From a bacterium UBP7_UBA7824 (GTDB taxonomy: Bacteria; UBP7; UBA6624), in contig DLTY01000025.1 in NCBI GenBank assembly GCA_002501535.1, positions 46,863-73,527 of the forward strand: a stretch of 26,665 nucleotides of DNA. Direction: 5' to 3'. A program made the position numbers and the translations under genes. Below, piece by piece: positions 1 to 9,527 of the stretch. Below the pieces are notes generated by a model. That model was given only the letters and a program-made list of their open reading frames with translations, had not been told where the DNA came from and ran no database searches. Position 1 is the stretch's first letter; each line of letters opens with the position of its first letter.

Positions 1-3000
1 GTCCCTCATGGTTGCTGTGGTCATGACCATCCTTCATGGGGTCTGCAGGAACATTTAGTGGAAGGTCCATTACAGTGCTGAAAGAAAGCTCAAAAGCTCC
101 TTTTATTTTTGATTTATTTTTTGGGTAGGTAAAAAACACCTTAGAAAGATTTGTCCCTTCTTCAACAACTTCAATGTTGATTGTTTTATAAAGATTGTCG
201 TCGATTATTTCATGTAATCCGTCTGCTAATTGCAACGTTAAGGTATGTTTTCCTGGTTCAAGTTCAATATATCCATATTTTTCACCCATCATGTAATGTA
301 TGTGTGTTTCATCAGCAGGTATAACATCTCCTTTCTTGGAGGGTTCACCATTAATAATCAGATGAAAATGACCCTTTTTGCTTGTTTGCAAGCCTGCCAT
401 TTCTATTTCAAAACCAGAAACTCCAAAACCAACAAATAGAGGAGAGGAAACTTTATCTCCGTCCTTGATGTTTGAAAACCATACTTCATTTTCAATTTTT
501 TGATCTTCTACCTTTCTTTCAAATGTTACTGGGATTTCTTTTGAGGATGTATCAATAAGCAAGTTGTGTATGTTTTGATTGCTGATATCAATTTTGTTAA
601 TCTTTTTCAGGATATCGCCAGGCTTTATGTCGAGAGTATATTTATCTGCAGGGCTATTTTCAATTATTGATTTAACAACTAGTCCTTCTTTTTTGCTTTC
701 CCAGTCAAAAAGAATACCCATTGCACCACTGTATTCTTTGCTTTCATTGATTGAAGGGATTCTTCCGTAATATCCCAAATGACTACCATTAAGCTCACCA
801 AGCATTGAGTCAATTATGAAATCAAAATCTCTTGGATGTGATGCGCTAACAGCCCATGGAAGATACCTGTCATGGACGTCATTCCAATCAGAACCATGAA
901 GATTAGGGTCATAAAACCCTCTATACATTGTCGCCCATGCTTCTTCAAAAACAACCTGTCTCTGTTTCACTCTGTCCAATTTGTATCTAATACTGAATTT
1001 TTTATTTTGGGTAGATTTTTTTGTAGGAGATGTTGAGTAGATAGTTCCTCCTGATTTTGAGTAATATATTGATTTTTGATCTTCACTCCATCTTATCCCA
1101 TAAGGATAGTGGCCTTCTGTTACTTTTACAGGTGACCCAAAGGTTCCGTATTCCGTCATTGATGATGAGTAAAGATCGCTTCCATCATGACTGCCTTTAA
1201 AGATCAGTCTTGAACCATCCTTGTTTAAAAGGACTTCTGTTTCACTTCCATCGAAACTTGTTGCTCTTTTTAACCTGAATTCAATACCTTCTAGATCAAT
1301 ATCAACCCAAGATTCTTTTTCCTTTTTTGAATCTTTTGCTTCCTCTTCCCACAAATCTTTTCTCTCCTTGTAGGTTAACTCCTGATCATTCTCTCTTAAA
1401 AATACATACCATATATCAGAATAGGTGCTGCTTCCTCTGGGAGTAGAGCTTGTTCTTGTGCTTGAAAATGCTAACATTCGACCATTTTCACTCCATGTTG
1501 GATACATATCCATATCTGGATGAGATGATATATTTTTTGGAGAAATTGATCCATCTGTTTTTGCGATCCAAACATCGGCATTATGCTCTATATCTTCTAC
1601 GCTCCATGCTATCCATTGAGAATCAGGGCTCCATGATATCGATGGCCAATCCCATCCGGTTCTTAATGTTATTTCATTAGAAATAATTTCATTTTCTTCT
1701 TCTGGGTTGGTTTCAAAATCTGCAACAACAAGTTCCCCATAGTCTCTTATAAACGCAATCTTTGCTCCATTTGGTGAAATTTGTGGACGATGGTTTGGTT
1801 TATTTCCTTTTGTTATAGGGTAAGTTTTCCAATCTTCAACTTCTCTTATGGGAGATTCTGTTTCTTCACCTGGTTCAGCTATCCATATTTGTTCTATGTT
1901 ACATATTTTTTGAATTGTTTTTTCAAGGCATGAATTTGATGTAAAAAGTATCTTGTTGCCATCATCTATCCATTCAACATAAATTTCTTGTTCAGCGGTA
2001 TTTGTGACCCTGTGGGATTCTTCTTTTTCAAGATCTTGAACCCAAATGTCTCCATCCACTATCAAAACCATTGATTTTTCATCTGATGGAGATATTGAGA
2101 AGGATGACGCTCCAGAATTAACAGTTTTCCATTCAAAATCATTTGTCAAGGAGTCAGCAGGAACGATAATGTTTAGTTCTGATGTTTTTTCTGGACCAGT
2201 TTCAAAAAGAATAACTTTTCCACCTACTTCCATTGCTATCATGCTGCCATCTGCTGAAATAGATGCATTTCTAGGGCCATCTTTCTCAAAAGAGGTAATC
2301 TTTTTGCTTTTCATTTTTGTATTCATTGAATAGAGGTTATAGGTTCCATCTTTTTCTGATATGTACCAAAGTGATTTACCATCAGGTGCCCACATTGGAG
2401 AATGGTCAGCCCCGTCAAATTTTGTCATTAACTTTGCAGGTGTTCCATCATGTTTAATCCATATATCTGCATCACCTGAACCCCTGTATCCTTTTCTGTT
2501 TGTGCTTTCTGAGCGTCTCATAAAAGCTAAACTTTTTCCATCCGGAGAATAAGTTCCCTGAAAACCCAAATATTCAGTAAACCTTTTTGGAGTGTCCTTT
2601 TTTTCAATATCTATCATGTACATTTCTGGATTTCTGTAATTTGTTTCGTATCTCATGCTGGAAAATATGATGTTTTTACCATCTGATGTAAAGCTTGACA
2701 TTAGGTCTGAACCGGACCAGTAAGTTAATCGATCTGGTTTTCCTCCATCTGAAGACATTATGTAAATATCATCGTTTCCCCATCTGTCAGAAGTAAATGC
2801 AATTTTGCTTCCATCAGGTGCCCACATTGGAGAATGGTCGTATGCTGGATGTATTGTTAGCCTCTTTGCTTCTCCTCCTTTGGATGAAACTGTCCATATA
2901 TCACCTTGCCAACTAAATGCAATTTGGCTACCATCAGGAGATGGAGAAGGGTGCCTTGGAAGAATTGCTTCTTGAGCTTTCAAGCTATATGTGAATAATA

Positions 3001-3034
3001 ATGTTAATAATACCAGTGTTAATGTTTTGTTCAT
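1..3034 (-). CDS. Secreted tricorn-like TolB-propeller/PDZ protein with DUF4399-like domains (3' end cut off)
   Basis: The reading frame opens at ATG 3034 and stays open to base 1, giving 1011 residues with the C-terminus outside the window. A GGAG lies 10 bases before the start. Residues 1-20 (MNKTLTLVLLTLLFTYSLKA) form a signal peptide. About 650 residues of TolB/WD40-like blades follow, with repeated SPDG, APDGSKIAF and MWAPDG motifs. Next come a tricorn C1-like segment (RQVVFEEAWATMYRGFYDP, HGSDW, MLGELNGSHLGYYGR) and a PDZ domain (SPADKYTLDIKPGDIL). Tricorn family proteins then normally carry the C2/S41 serine-protease domain. Here I instead read a DUF4399-like domain (KKGHFHLIINGEPSKKGD, ETHIHY, EPGKHTLTLQLADG), then the start of a second (KVFFTYPKNKSKIKG) ending in a His-rich stretch at the edge. 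The class and order are seen; peptidase activity is unproven because no catalytic serine is visible. It may be a binding or scaffold protein of the envelope. Confidence 0.85.
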   Translation of the reverse strand, partial: MNKTLTLVLLTLLFTYSLKAQEAILPRHPSPSPDGSQIAFSWQGDIWTVSSKGGEAKRLTIHPAYDHSPMWAPDGSKIAFTSDRWGNDDIYIMSSDGGKPDRLTYWSGSDLMSSFTSDGKNIIFSSMRYETNYRNPEMYMIDIEKKDTPKRFTEYLGFQGTYSPDGKSLAFMRRSESTNRKGYRGSGDADIWIKHDGTPAKLMTKFDGADHSPMWAPDGKSLWYISEKDGTYNLYSMNTKMKSKKITSFEKDGPRNASISADGSMIAMEVGGKVILFETGPEKTSELNIIVPADSLTNDFEWKTVNSGASSFSISPSDEKSMVLIVDGDIWVQDLEKEESHRVTNTAEQEIYVEWIDDGNKILFTSNSCLEKTIQKICNIEQIWIAEPGEETESPIREVEDWKTYPITKGNKPNHRPQISPNGAKIAFIRDYGELVVADFETNPEEENEIISNEITLRTGWDWPSISWSPDSQWIAWSVEDIEHNADVWIAKTDGSISPKNISSHPDMDMYPTWSENGRMLAFSSTRTSSTPRGSSTYSDIWYVFLRENDQELTYKERKDLWEEEAKDSKKEKESWVDIDLEGIEFRLKRATSFDGSETEVLLNKDGSRLIFKGSHDGSDLYSSSMTEYGTFGSPVKVTEGHYPYGIRWSEDQKSIYYSKSGGTIYSTSPTKKSTQNKKFSIRYKLDRVKQRQVVFEEAWATMYRGFYDPNLHGSDWNDVHDRYLPWAVSASHPRDFDFIIDSMLGELNGSHLGYYGRIPSINESKEYSGAMGILFDWESKKEGLVVKSIIENSPADKYTLDIKPGDILKKINKIDISNQNIHNLLIDTSSKEIPVTFERKVEDQKIENEVWFSNIKDGDKVSSPLFVGFGVSGFEIEMAGLQTSKKGHFHLIINGEPSKKGDVIPADETHIHYMMGEKYGYIELEPGKHTLTLQLADGLHEIIDDNLYKTINIEVVEEGTNLSKVFFTYPKNKSKIKGAFELSFSTVMDLPLNVPADPMKDGHDHSNHEG
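2379..2839. repeat. Pair of identical 29-bp direct repeats inside the propeller gene
   Basis: Bases 2379-2407 and 2811-2839 are identical. Both are read in frame on the minus strand as DHSPMWAPDG, the conserved strand and turn of a TolB-type blade. Perfect identity at synonymous positions suggests recent blade duplication or gene conversion rather than protein-level constraint alone. Confidence 0.8.
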
Positions 3035-3092
3035 GTCATTGTTTCTCCGTAAATTTTTTAGGATAGGAATTATCATACAATCTGATTTAAAA
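3035..3092. promoter_or_regulatory. Divergent intergenic gap between the tricorn-like gene and rluB
   Basis: These 58 bases must hold or overlap promoters for both directions. TATCAT at 3071-3076 could be a -10 box for the rluB operon, but I see no -35 at normal spacing. On the minus strand, GGAG 10 bases before ATG 3034 is a likely ribosome-binding site. The promoter assignment is weak. Confidence 0.3.
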
Positions 3093-3821
3093 ATGAGAAT
3101 AAATAAATATCTTTCATTATGCGGTCTAGGCTCAAGAAGAAAAGTTGAAGAGTTCATCAAAGAAGGCCGTGTTTCTTTTAGGCGTAACCCAGATGGTTTA
3201 AATTTAATTAATGATCTTTCATTCACCGTGAAAGAGCATGACGAGGTCTTTTTTGATGGAGAAAAGCTAAAGACAAAGGTTTACAAATATGTATTGCTTA
3301 ATAAGCCCAGAGGATATATAACCACAAAAGATGACCCAATGAAAAGAAAGAATGTTATGGACTTGATTCCAAAAAGCATGCATCACCTTTCTCCTGTAGG
3401 AAGACTCGATAAAGACACTTCAGGGTTAATTATTTTGACAAATGATGGAGATTTGTATCAAAAAATTTCTCATCCAAAATATAGATTTATAAAACACTAT
3501 GTTGTTGAAGCTAAAGGGAAAATATCTTCCAAAAAAATTGCATTATTCACAAAGGGTTTAACTTATGGTAAAGAAAAATTAAAAGCGTATTCTGCAACGA
3601 TTATTGCTTCACATCAGGGAAGGACTGTTGTTTCCATTAAGTTAACTGAAGGTAAAAATCGTGAAATACGAAAGATGTTTAACTTTATAAAAAAACCAAT
3701 AATATCATTGGAAAGAATTGCAATAGGTTCAATCTCAGATAAAAAACTTCAACAAGGAAAATGGAGAAACTTGAAAGTTTCAGAGATTTCTAGATTAAAA
3801 AAAGAACTAGGCATTTCATGA
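3093..3821 (+). CDS. rluB: RluB/RsuA-family rRNA pseudouridine synthase
   Basis: A 242-residue enzyme that isomerises a specific uridine in rRNA, most likely 23S helix 89 if it is a true RluB. The N-terminal S4 RNA-binding domain is clear (MRINKYLSLCGLGSRRKVEE). It is followed by the LNKPRGYITT strand, the catalytic motif GRLDKDTSGLIILTNDGD, whose Asp is the nucleophile of this superfamily, and EGKNREIRKMF. I start it at 3093 because the S4 domain begins there. The frame is open upstream to 2991, but those 34 residues match nothing in the family and overlap the divergent gene. It is first in a tight operon, and its stop overlaps the next start by 4 bases. RluB, RluE and RluF cannot be told apart with certainty from motifs. 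Confidence 0.9.
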   Translation: MRINKYLSLCGLGSRRKVEEFIKEGRVSFRRNPDGLNLINDLSFTVKEHDEVFFDGEKLKTKVYKYVLLNKPRGYITTKDDPMKRKNVMDLIPKSMHHLSPVGRLDKDTSGLIILTNDGDLYQKISHPKYRFIKHYVVEAKGKISSKKIALFTKGLTYGKEKLKAYSATIIASHQGRTVVSIKLTEGKNREIRKMFNFIKKPIISLERIAIGSISDKKLQQGKWRNLKVSEISRLKKELGIS

Positions 3822-6397
3822 GTGCACTCCATGTAGGGTCGGCTTTTTCCGTTTGGGAATCTCTTTGGTCTTCTATAGAAATCGCAAAAAAGAATAAACC
3901 TTTAGATGTTATTAAAATTTTGGTTCCTACAAATCATGAAAAAAAACTGATAAATCGCGAATCAAACTCAAGAGGTCTTTCTGGCATTTCTCCAGTTATT
4001 TTTAATGACATGGTTGAAGATAGGCTGCATGCTAACAATTTTTTTAAACTAGAACCGCCTGCTTTCATTGATAGGTTTTTCTTATCTCAAGCGTTAAAAA
4101 AATTGAACAACACAAGCCTTAATGATTTCCTCCATGATGAGTCGAAATTTTCATTGGAGGAATTAAGGAAAGCTGTTAATAGAATTTGCGAATATCTTCC
4201 CTCTGAAACTGAATCCCTTAAAGGGGAATCCTCATTGATCGATTTAACACTTTTATGGAAGAGTATATGGCTAGAAAGCTCTTCTAAATACCTACCTTAT
4301 CCAATCAAAATTAATATTGCGGCGAACAGTGATTCTTTTTTGAGGGGTGATGATTCTTTAGTTGCTGTTTGGGGTATTTCAAATTTAAACACTGCACAAG
4401 AAGATTTTTTAAGACCATTAAAAGGTGATTTTGATTGGTATGTTCCAGGGCCAAACCCAAATCTTTCCTCAGATGCATCTTGTTACCTAGCTAGATTAAA
4501 TTTTTATTTGGGTAAAAAGATTATTGATGCTGGTTCTTCAAAAACAAAAATAAAAAGTACTAGGTGTGGTGATTTTATAAATTGCTTTTATACAGCTAAA
4601 TATGATGGTTATGAAAATTTCAGTTGCCCCGAAATAGTGCATGATGATCTTGTTCTTTTAAACTCTTTATTAAGCTTTAAAGATGACGATTTTCTTTCTA
4701 GCAGAAGTATTTCTTCATCCCCTACAGGCAGGGCATTGAAATTCCATGAAGATTTCATTCAGAATAAGTACATCCATTTAAATGATTTGATTTTTAATTT
4801 AAATTCACTGGGTTGTTTCAAAGAAAATCAGGATATTCATGATTTTGATTTTGACCTTTCAAGATATGGTGTTTCTGACATTCGTAAGGATCTTAGAAGA
4901 TTGAAAAAGGCAATAGATGCTAAAGTTGAGCCGCCTATTGGGATTAATGTTGAAGAGTTAAAAAAATGGATTCATGAGAGTCAGGAAAAAATACTTATCG
5001 CTTCAGACGGCTCTTCCTTTTCAAGGATTAATCAAGCAAAATCTAAAACTTTAATATCGGAAATTAAAGATGAAAAAAATTTCCATGTGGGTGATTTGCG
5101 TTTTGAAAAAGATCCCGATGATTACGGAAGGGTCAAAACTCAAACTGTTAGCAATATGAAAAATGGTGTAATAAGTCCTGAAAGTATTGCATTTATAGGA
5201 GTTGCAGATAATAGGTTTCCTGGCAAACTTGATCCTCCTGAATGGCAAGATAGTCAAGAAAATAAATTTGCACTTGAAAGTATAGGGATGCCTGATTTGC
5301 AGATGAGAATTGAGGAAGAGTCTTGGAGGGCTTGGTGTATAGAGAACAGAGGTGACTCAGGTTGTGCAGTTTATTGGGACAATATAGATAACCGTGGAGA
5401 GGAGCAGTTTTTTAGTTCTTTGTTTGACAAAAAACATTTCAATCAATTTGAGTCTTCAGATGTTAAAGATGTATTTTTTCCAATAAGCAAATCTAGACAT
5501 AAGGAACAGGTGGAGCTTTCTTATGTTGAATCAGTTGGAGATGTTTCCTTTAAAAAAATATGGAATGTTGGACCTCAAGATTTGCAAATATCTTTAAGGG
5601 CTAGCGATTTTAGTTTTGATAAGCCTCCTTGTCTTTTTGCTTATTATGTTTCAAGACAAAATACACTTCGCGAAAAGAGGAATGTAGATGTGATTTATCC
5701 TGACAGTTTGACTAAAGGTTCTTTTATTCACCACTGCCTAGAGACACTCGCGAAAAGTTTTAGAAGAGAAGGTCAGGATTATGAACTTTTAGTTCAGAGA
5801 GTGATGGATGAAACTTCTTTATGGTATCCGTTTACGGAAAAGCTTGTAAAGAAAGGTTTGTTTAAGAAATGGAAAATGTTTATTGTTGAGGAGTTGGGGC
5901 GCTGGCAGAATGATAGTTTTTCAAAATCTCAACAAGAGTATTCTGGTAAGGGTAAATTTTTTATGTCAAAAATCCCTTTGGTTGAAAGTTCTTACCAAAA
6001 CCTTAAAGATGTTGAGATAAGAGCAAAGATAGACAGAATTGAACATTATGAAACCCAAACAGGAAAGACCAAGGTAAAAATCATTGATTACAAAACGGGT
6101 AAAAAGGGCTCGACCAATTGGACACAAGCATTTTTTTATCCTTACTTCCTTGAAGGGGATTTTGATTTTCAGGATTTTGTTTACAGGTATATTTTAGAAA
6201 AAGAACAAAAAGATGTTAGTTGGATGAGCTTTAAGCGGAAAGAACAAAAAGAGATTTTTATTTTGGAAAGTTTAAGCACCTGGAAGGATGATTTTTTGAA
6301 AGGGGAAATGGTTCCTTGCTGGGTTAAAGATCCATCAAAACCATGTTATTGGTGCCAGAAATTTGGGAGAAATAAGTTTTGGAGACTTGAGAAATGA
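3818..6397 (+). CDS. addB: AddB-like nuclease subunit (PD-(D/E)XK, iron-sulfur staple)
   Basis: An 859-residue protein, second in the operon. The C-terminal third is a RecB/AddB-type PD-(D/E)XK nuclease: GSFIHHCLETL, then EIRAKIDRIE (Asp739) and KIIDYKTGKK (Asp757, Lys759). Cys605 (FDKPPCLFAYYV) before the nuclease motifs and Cys834, Cys843 and Cys846 at the end (PCWVKDPSKPCYWC) are placed like the four cysteines that hold the 4Fe-4S cluster in AddB, although spacing of the last three differs from the usual pattern. The N-terminus (LHVGSAFSVWESLW, then IKILVPT) sits where AddB has a helicase-like fold, but no Walker A lysine is present, so ATP binding by this subunit is unlikely. It is shorter than Bacillus AddB (about 1160). 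It should form a complex with the helicase encoded just downstream. The nuclease call is strong; the name rests on context. Confidence 0.82.
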   Translation: MSALHVGSAFSVWESLWSSIEIAKKNKPLDVIKILVPTNHEKKLINRESNSRGLSGISPVIFNDMVEDRLHANNFFKLEPPAFIDRFFLSQALKKLNNTSLNDFLHDESKFSLEELRKAVNRICEYLPSETESLKGESSLIDLTLLWKSIWLESSSKYLPYPIKINIAANSDSFLRGDDSLVAVWGISNLNTAQEDFLRPLKGDFDWYVPGPNPNLSSDASCYLARLNFYLGKKIIDAGSSKTKIKSTRCGDFINCFYTAKYDGYENFSCPEIVHDDLVLLNSLLSFKDDDFLSSRSISSSPTGRALKFHEDFIQNKYIHLNDLIFNLNSLGCFKENQDIHDFDFDLSRYGVSDIRKDLRRLKKAIDAKVEPPIGINVEELKKWIHESQEKILIASDGSSFSRINQAKSKTLISEIKDEKNFHVGDLRFEKDPDDYGRVKTQTVSNMKNGVISPESIAFIGVADNRFPGKLDPPEWQDSQENKFALESIGMPDLQMRIEEESWRAWCIENRGDSGCAVYWDNIDNRGEEQFFSSLFDKKHFNQFESSDVKDVFFPISKSRHKEQVELSYVESVGDVSFKKIWNVGPQDLQISLRASDFSFDKPPCLFAYYVSRQNTLREKRNVDVIYPDSLTKGSFIHHCLETLAKSFRREGQDYELLVQRVMDETSLWYPFTEKLVKKGLFKKWKMFIVEELGRWQNDSFSKSQQEYSGKGKFFMSKIPLVESSYQNLKDVEIRAKIDRIEHYETQTGKTKVKIIDYKTGKKGSTNWTQAFFYPYFLEGDFDFQDFVYRYILEKEQKDVSWMSFKRKEQKEIFILESLSTWKDDFLKGEMVPCWVKDPSKPCYWCQKFGRNKFWRLEK

Positions 6398-9300
6398 CGA
6401 CTGTACCTCAGTTTATTAACGCGAGTGCAGGCACAGGAAAGACAACAAGATTAGTAATTTATTATTTGTATAAGCTTTTGCAAAGCTCTGATCCAAAGAA
6501 AATTATTGCTTGTACATTTACAATTGCGGCAACTAATGAATTTAAAAATAGAGTTATTGAGTATTTACGAGCACCAGATGAGGATTTGGAAAATTTATTT
6601 GAATCCTTTGGCCTTGAACCAATTTCAATTCCAACAAATAAAAACTCTTTTATACCTTTGTTGGAAATAAAAACATTAGATAGTTTTTTCTTAAGTTTGT
6701 TTTCAAAGAATTCAAATAGTATTTTTTATCGAGTTATGACTGATTTTGATTTTGAAAGAGTTTACGAAAAGTCTTACAAAGATTGGATCATATCTGCAGA
6801 GGGATTTGAAGAGGCTTCATGGCATGGAAGGCTTAAGCAGGTTGTTAAGAAACTGGAGCCTTACGGCTTGGATGAAATAAAAAACCTTTTTAATTCTTCT
6901 AAATTTTTAAATTTAGATATTTTTTTGAAATCGAGAAAAGAAGCAGTTAGCAAGCTTTTTCTTGAAATTAAAGATTTATTACCTGATGAATTTAAGCCTA
7001 CTCCAAAAAGTAAAGATTACATAAAATTAATTAATGATGCATATTTAAATCTTGATTTTTCAGATATTAATTCAAGAAAGCTTTTTTCCGAATTGTCAAA
7101 GCTTGAAAGACATTTTGGGTCAAGAGATGAGCTTTGTATTGACATAATGAAGAAGATATCAAAATTTAAAAAGATATTGAGCAATTATGAAAAAAATGAT
7201 TTCGAATACCAAGAACAATCTCTTTTAGCGCCAAAATTACTTGATTTAATTTCAATTTTTAAATCAAAAACAAATAAAGAAAGGCTTATGTCAAGTGGCT
7301 TTATATCAAGATCAATTTTACAAAGCTTGAAAAAAGAGGATTTTGATTTTGAGTGTGAACATCTTTTTGTCGATGAGTTTCAGGATACAAATCGAACCCA
7401 AAGCAAAATACTTAACAGCCTTAAAGAAAGATTTGGTTTTGATATTACATTTGTTGGTGATTACAAGCAGGCTATATATAAATTTAGAGATGCAAGCTCG
7501 CAAGCTTTTTTCGAGTTTGATAGCAAGGTTGACCAGAAACACAAGCAATATTTAAATTCTTCATACAGGTCAAATAAGTCAGTTCTGGCTTCAACAAATT
7601 GGCTTTTTGAAAGATATTATGAAAATCCTGATTATTGGCATTTATTTTCAGATCCAAAATCATTAATGTTTTCAAATGAGCAAAATTATCCTTTGACGAT
7701 TTGGTCTTGTGAAAATGCTGAAATAAACAAAGGCATATGGAAAAAAAGCGGTAGCTTTGGGCGCAAGTCAAAAAACATAGAAAAAAGAACAGTTGATTGT
7801 GTTTCTTGGATAAAAGAAAAGCATCCAGATGAAAGCATTTTGGTTCTAGCAAGAAACTGGAACCAATTGGGTAGGATCGCAAAAAGTCTCAATGCATCTG
7901 GCTTGAATGCAGTAATTGCCGGTAATCCAAATCTGATTAATGATGATGATATTGATCAGGATGTTGTGTATTTGAAAAAAATTATTAAGTGCTTGGTTAA
8001 CCCTGATGATCAAATGCTTTTAAGTTCAGTGCTTTTAGGTAATTGTTTTGCTCATACATTAAAGGATCTGGGTTCAAATGAAGGTTTAAAAGAGTCTATT
8101 AACTTAATTCAAGCTTATTCTTCTAGAGTTTATCATGGCGATTCAATTACTGCGGTACTCACAGACTTCTTAAATGAAACTGGTTACCTTTATGGAATCA
8201 AGGGAGATTCACGATCTCATGAAAGAACTCTGAAAATTTTTGAATTTTTAAAAATTATGTTATCACATGAGAAAGAAGGCAGTTTTGATAAATTCAGTGA
8301 TACTTTAGAGTGGATTGATGTTTATTTCAGAACCCATTCCCCACCATCAGGGCTTTCTTCACCACAGCCCATTGTTCTTAGGACGGTTTATGGAGCAAAA
8401 GGGCTTTCTGCTGATCATGTTGTTATTGTTAATCCGGATGAAAGGTGGCTGAAGAGCTGTTTTGAGGATCTTGAGTTTGAAAAGATTCTTCCATCTGACT
8501 CTTATTCTGAAGGAAATAATTCATTTGAGTTGATTTTGACTAATGATGGTGAGCTTGAATCAATGTGGCTTTCTTTAGGAAAGGGAGATAATGGTAAATA
8601 TAAGATTTGGACCAATGAGTCTTTTATTGATTCTTGGGGTAAGAATGCAGGTGAATTTTATGATGAAGAAGTCAATTTGAATTATGTTTCAATGACAAGA
8701 GCTAGAAAAACAATGCATGCAATTTCAAATGGTTTTTATCATCCTCAAAAAACAAGAAAAGGAGATTTGTTTTCTGTTGTTTATCGTTTGATTTTGGAAA
8801 ATTTTGACAATTCATTTGAGGCTTTTTCAAATTCTTCTTTAGGTGAAGTCGATATCCCTATTCCTGAAAAATACATCAAAGAACAAGCTTCTCAGGGAAA
8901 TTCTTTTGTTAAATATTTGTTCCCTAAATCCAGAAGGGCTAAAGAAAAATATAGGGCTTTGGATAGAAGTTTGTTAGACCCTAATTCAGATAATTTTGTT
9001 TTAAGTCAGAGGTCAAAAAAAGCAATACCATTAAGTGTTTCGAATGTTGATCAGGTAATCAAAGGTGATGCTCTTCATAAGGTGCTTGATATTTTTGGCC
9101 CACCTGTAAAAGATTCATGGTTGAAAGATGTTCAAAATAGCAGCATCAGTCATGTTTTCAATTTAGAAAAAAATGATTTTTACAGTTTGATAAGTGATTT
9201 TTCAGAAAAATTAAAAAAGAATAAAACATGGCTTGGCTTCACTGCTGATTTTTTAAACATATGGACAGAATATCCTTTATGTGGATCATATGAAAAACAG

Positions 9301-9525
9301 TTTCAAAAAATAGATTTGCTTATCGAGCTAGAGGAAAAATTTATTATTATTGATTGGAAAACAGGCCAAAAAACTGATAAAAAAATTGATCAATATTCTC
9401 TTCAGGTTAATGCTTATAAAGACGTTTTGTCTAATTTCTTGAAGAAACAAAATGTTAATAAGGGTATTGAGTGTTATATAGCCTGGGTTGACCAACGAGA
9501 TTTGGTTTTTAATGAGGTTTTTTAA
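6394..9525 (+). CDS. addA: AddA-like UvrD/RecB-family helicase-nuclease
   Basis: A 1043-residue superfamily 1 helicase with a C-terminal nuclease, the motor of an AddAB-type break-resection enzyme. Motifs in order are Walker A NASAGTGKTTRLV (Lys16), Ia CTFTIAATNEFKNRV, Walker B HLFVDEFQDTNRTQ (Asp327, Glu328), III FVGDYKQAIYKFRDAS, IV SSYRSNKSVL, V TVYGAKGLSADHVVIVNP and VI LNYVSMTRARKTM. The C-terminal RecB-like nuclease has GDALHKVLDIF, Asp974 (KIDLLIE), DWKTG (Asp987, Lys989) and QYSLQVNAYK, so both subunits appear to have an active nuclease, as in AddAB and unlike RecBC. Its start overlaps the AddB-like stop by 4 bases (ATGA), implying coupled translation. It is somewhat shorter than usual AddA (about 1200). 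A UvrD-like protein of another function is unlikely given the partner. Confidence 0.9.
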   Translation: MTTVPQFINASAGTGKTTRLVIYYLYKLLQSSDPKKIIACTFTIAATNEFKNRVIEYLRAPDEDLENLFESFGLEPISIPTNKNSFIPLLEIKTLDSFFLSLFSKNSNSIFYRVMTDFDFERVYEKSYKDWIISAEGFEEASWHGRLKQVVKKLEPYGLDEIKNLFNSSKFLNLDIFLKSRKEAVSKLFLEIKDLLPDEFKPTPKSKDYIKLINDAYLNLDFSDINSRKLFSELSKLERHFGSRDELCIDIMKKISKFKKILSNYEKNDFEYQEQSLLAPKLLDLISIFKSKTNKERLMSSGFISRSILQSLKKEDFDFECEHLFVDEFQDTNRTQSKILNSLKERFGFDITFVGDYKQAIYKFRDASSQAFFEFDSKVDQKHKQYLNSSYRSNKSVLASTNWLFERYYENPDYWHLFSDPKSLMFSNEQNYPLTIWSCENAEINKGIWKKSGSFGRKSKNIEKRTVDCVSWIKEKHPDESILVLARNWNQLGRIAKSLNASGLNAVIAGNPNLINDDDIDQDVVYLKKIIKCLVNPDDQMLLSSVLLGNCFAHTLKDLGSNEGLKESINLIQAYSSRVYHGDSITAVLTDFLNETGYLYGIKGDSRSHERTLKIFEFLKIMLSHEKEGSFDKFSDTLEWIDVYFRTHSPPSGLSSPQPIVLRTVYGAKGLSADHVVIVNPDERWLKSCFEDLEFEKILPSDSYSEGNNSFELILTNDGELESMWLSLGKGDNGKYKIWTNESFIDSWGKNAGEFYDEEVNLNYVSMTRARKTMHAISNGFYHPQKTRKGDLFSVVYRLILENFDNSFEAFSNSSLGEVDIPIPEKYIKEQASQGNSFVKYLFPKSRRAKEKYRALDRSLLDPNSDNFVLSQRSKKAIPLSVSNVDQVIKGDALHKVLDIFGPPVKDSWLKDVQNSSISHVFNLEKNDFYSLISDFSEKLKKNKTWLGFTADFLNIWTEYPLCGSYEKQFQKIDLLIELEEKFIIIDWKTGQKTDKKIDQYSLQVNAYKDVLSNFLKKQNVNKGIECYIAWVDQRDLVFNEVF

Positions 9526-9527
9526 TT

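Noticed and set aside
2046..2333. 95-residue plus-strand frame in the propeller gene
   Set aside because: It is a shadow of the intact minus-strand frame that runs from 3034 to base 1.
2991..3092. Upstream extension of the rluB frame
   Set aside because: The extra 34 residues overlap the divergent gene start and lie outside the S4 domain; ATG 3093 fits the family.
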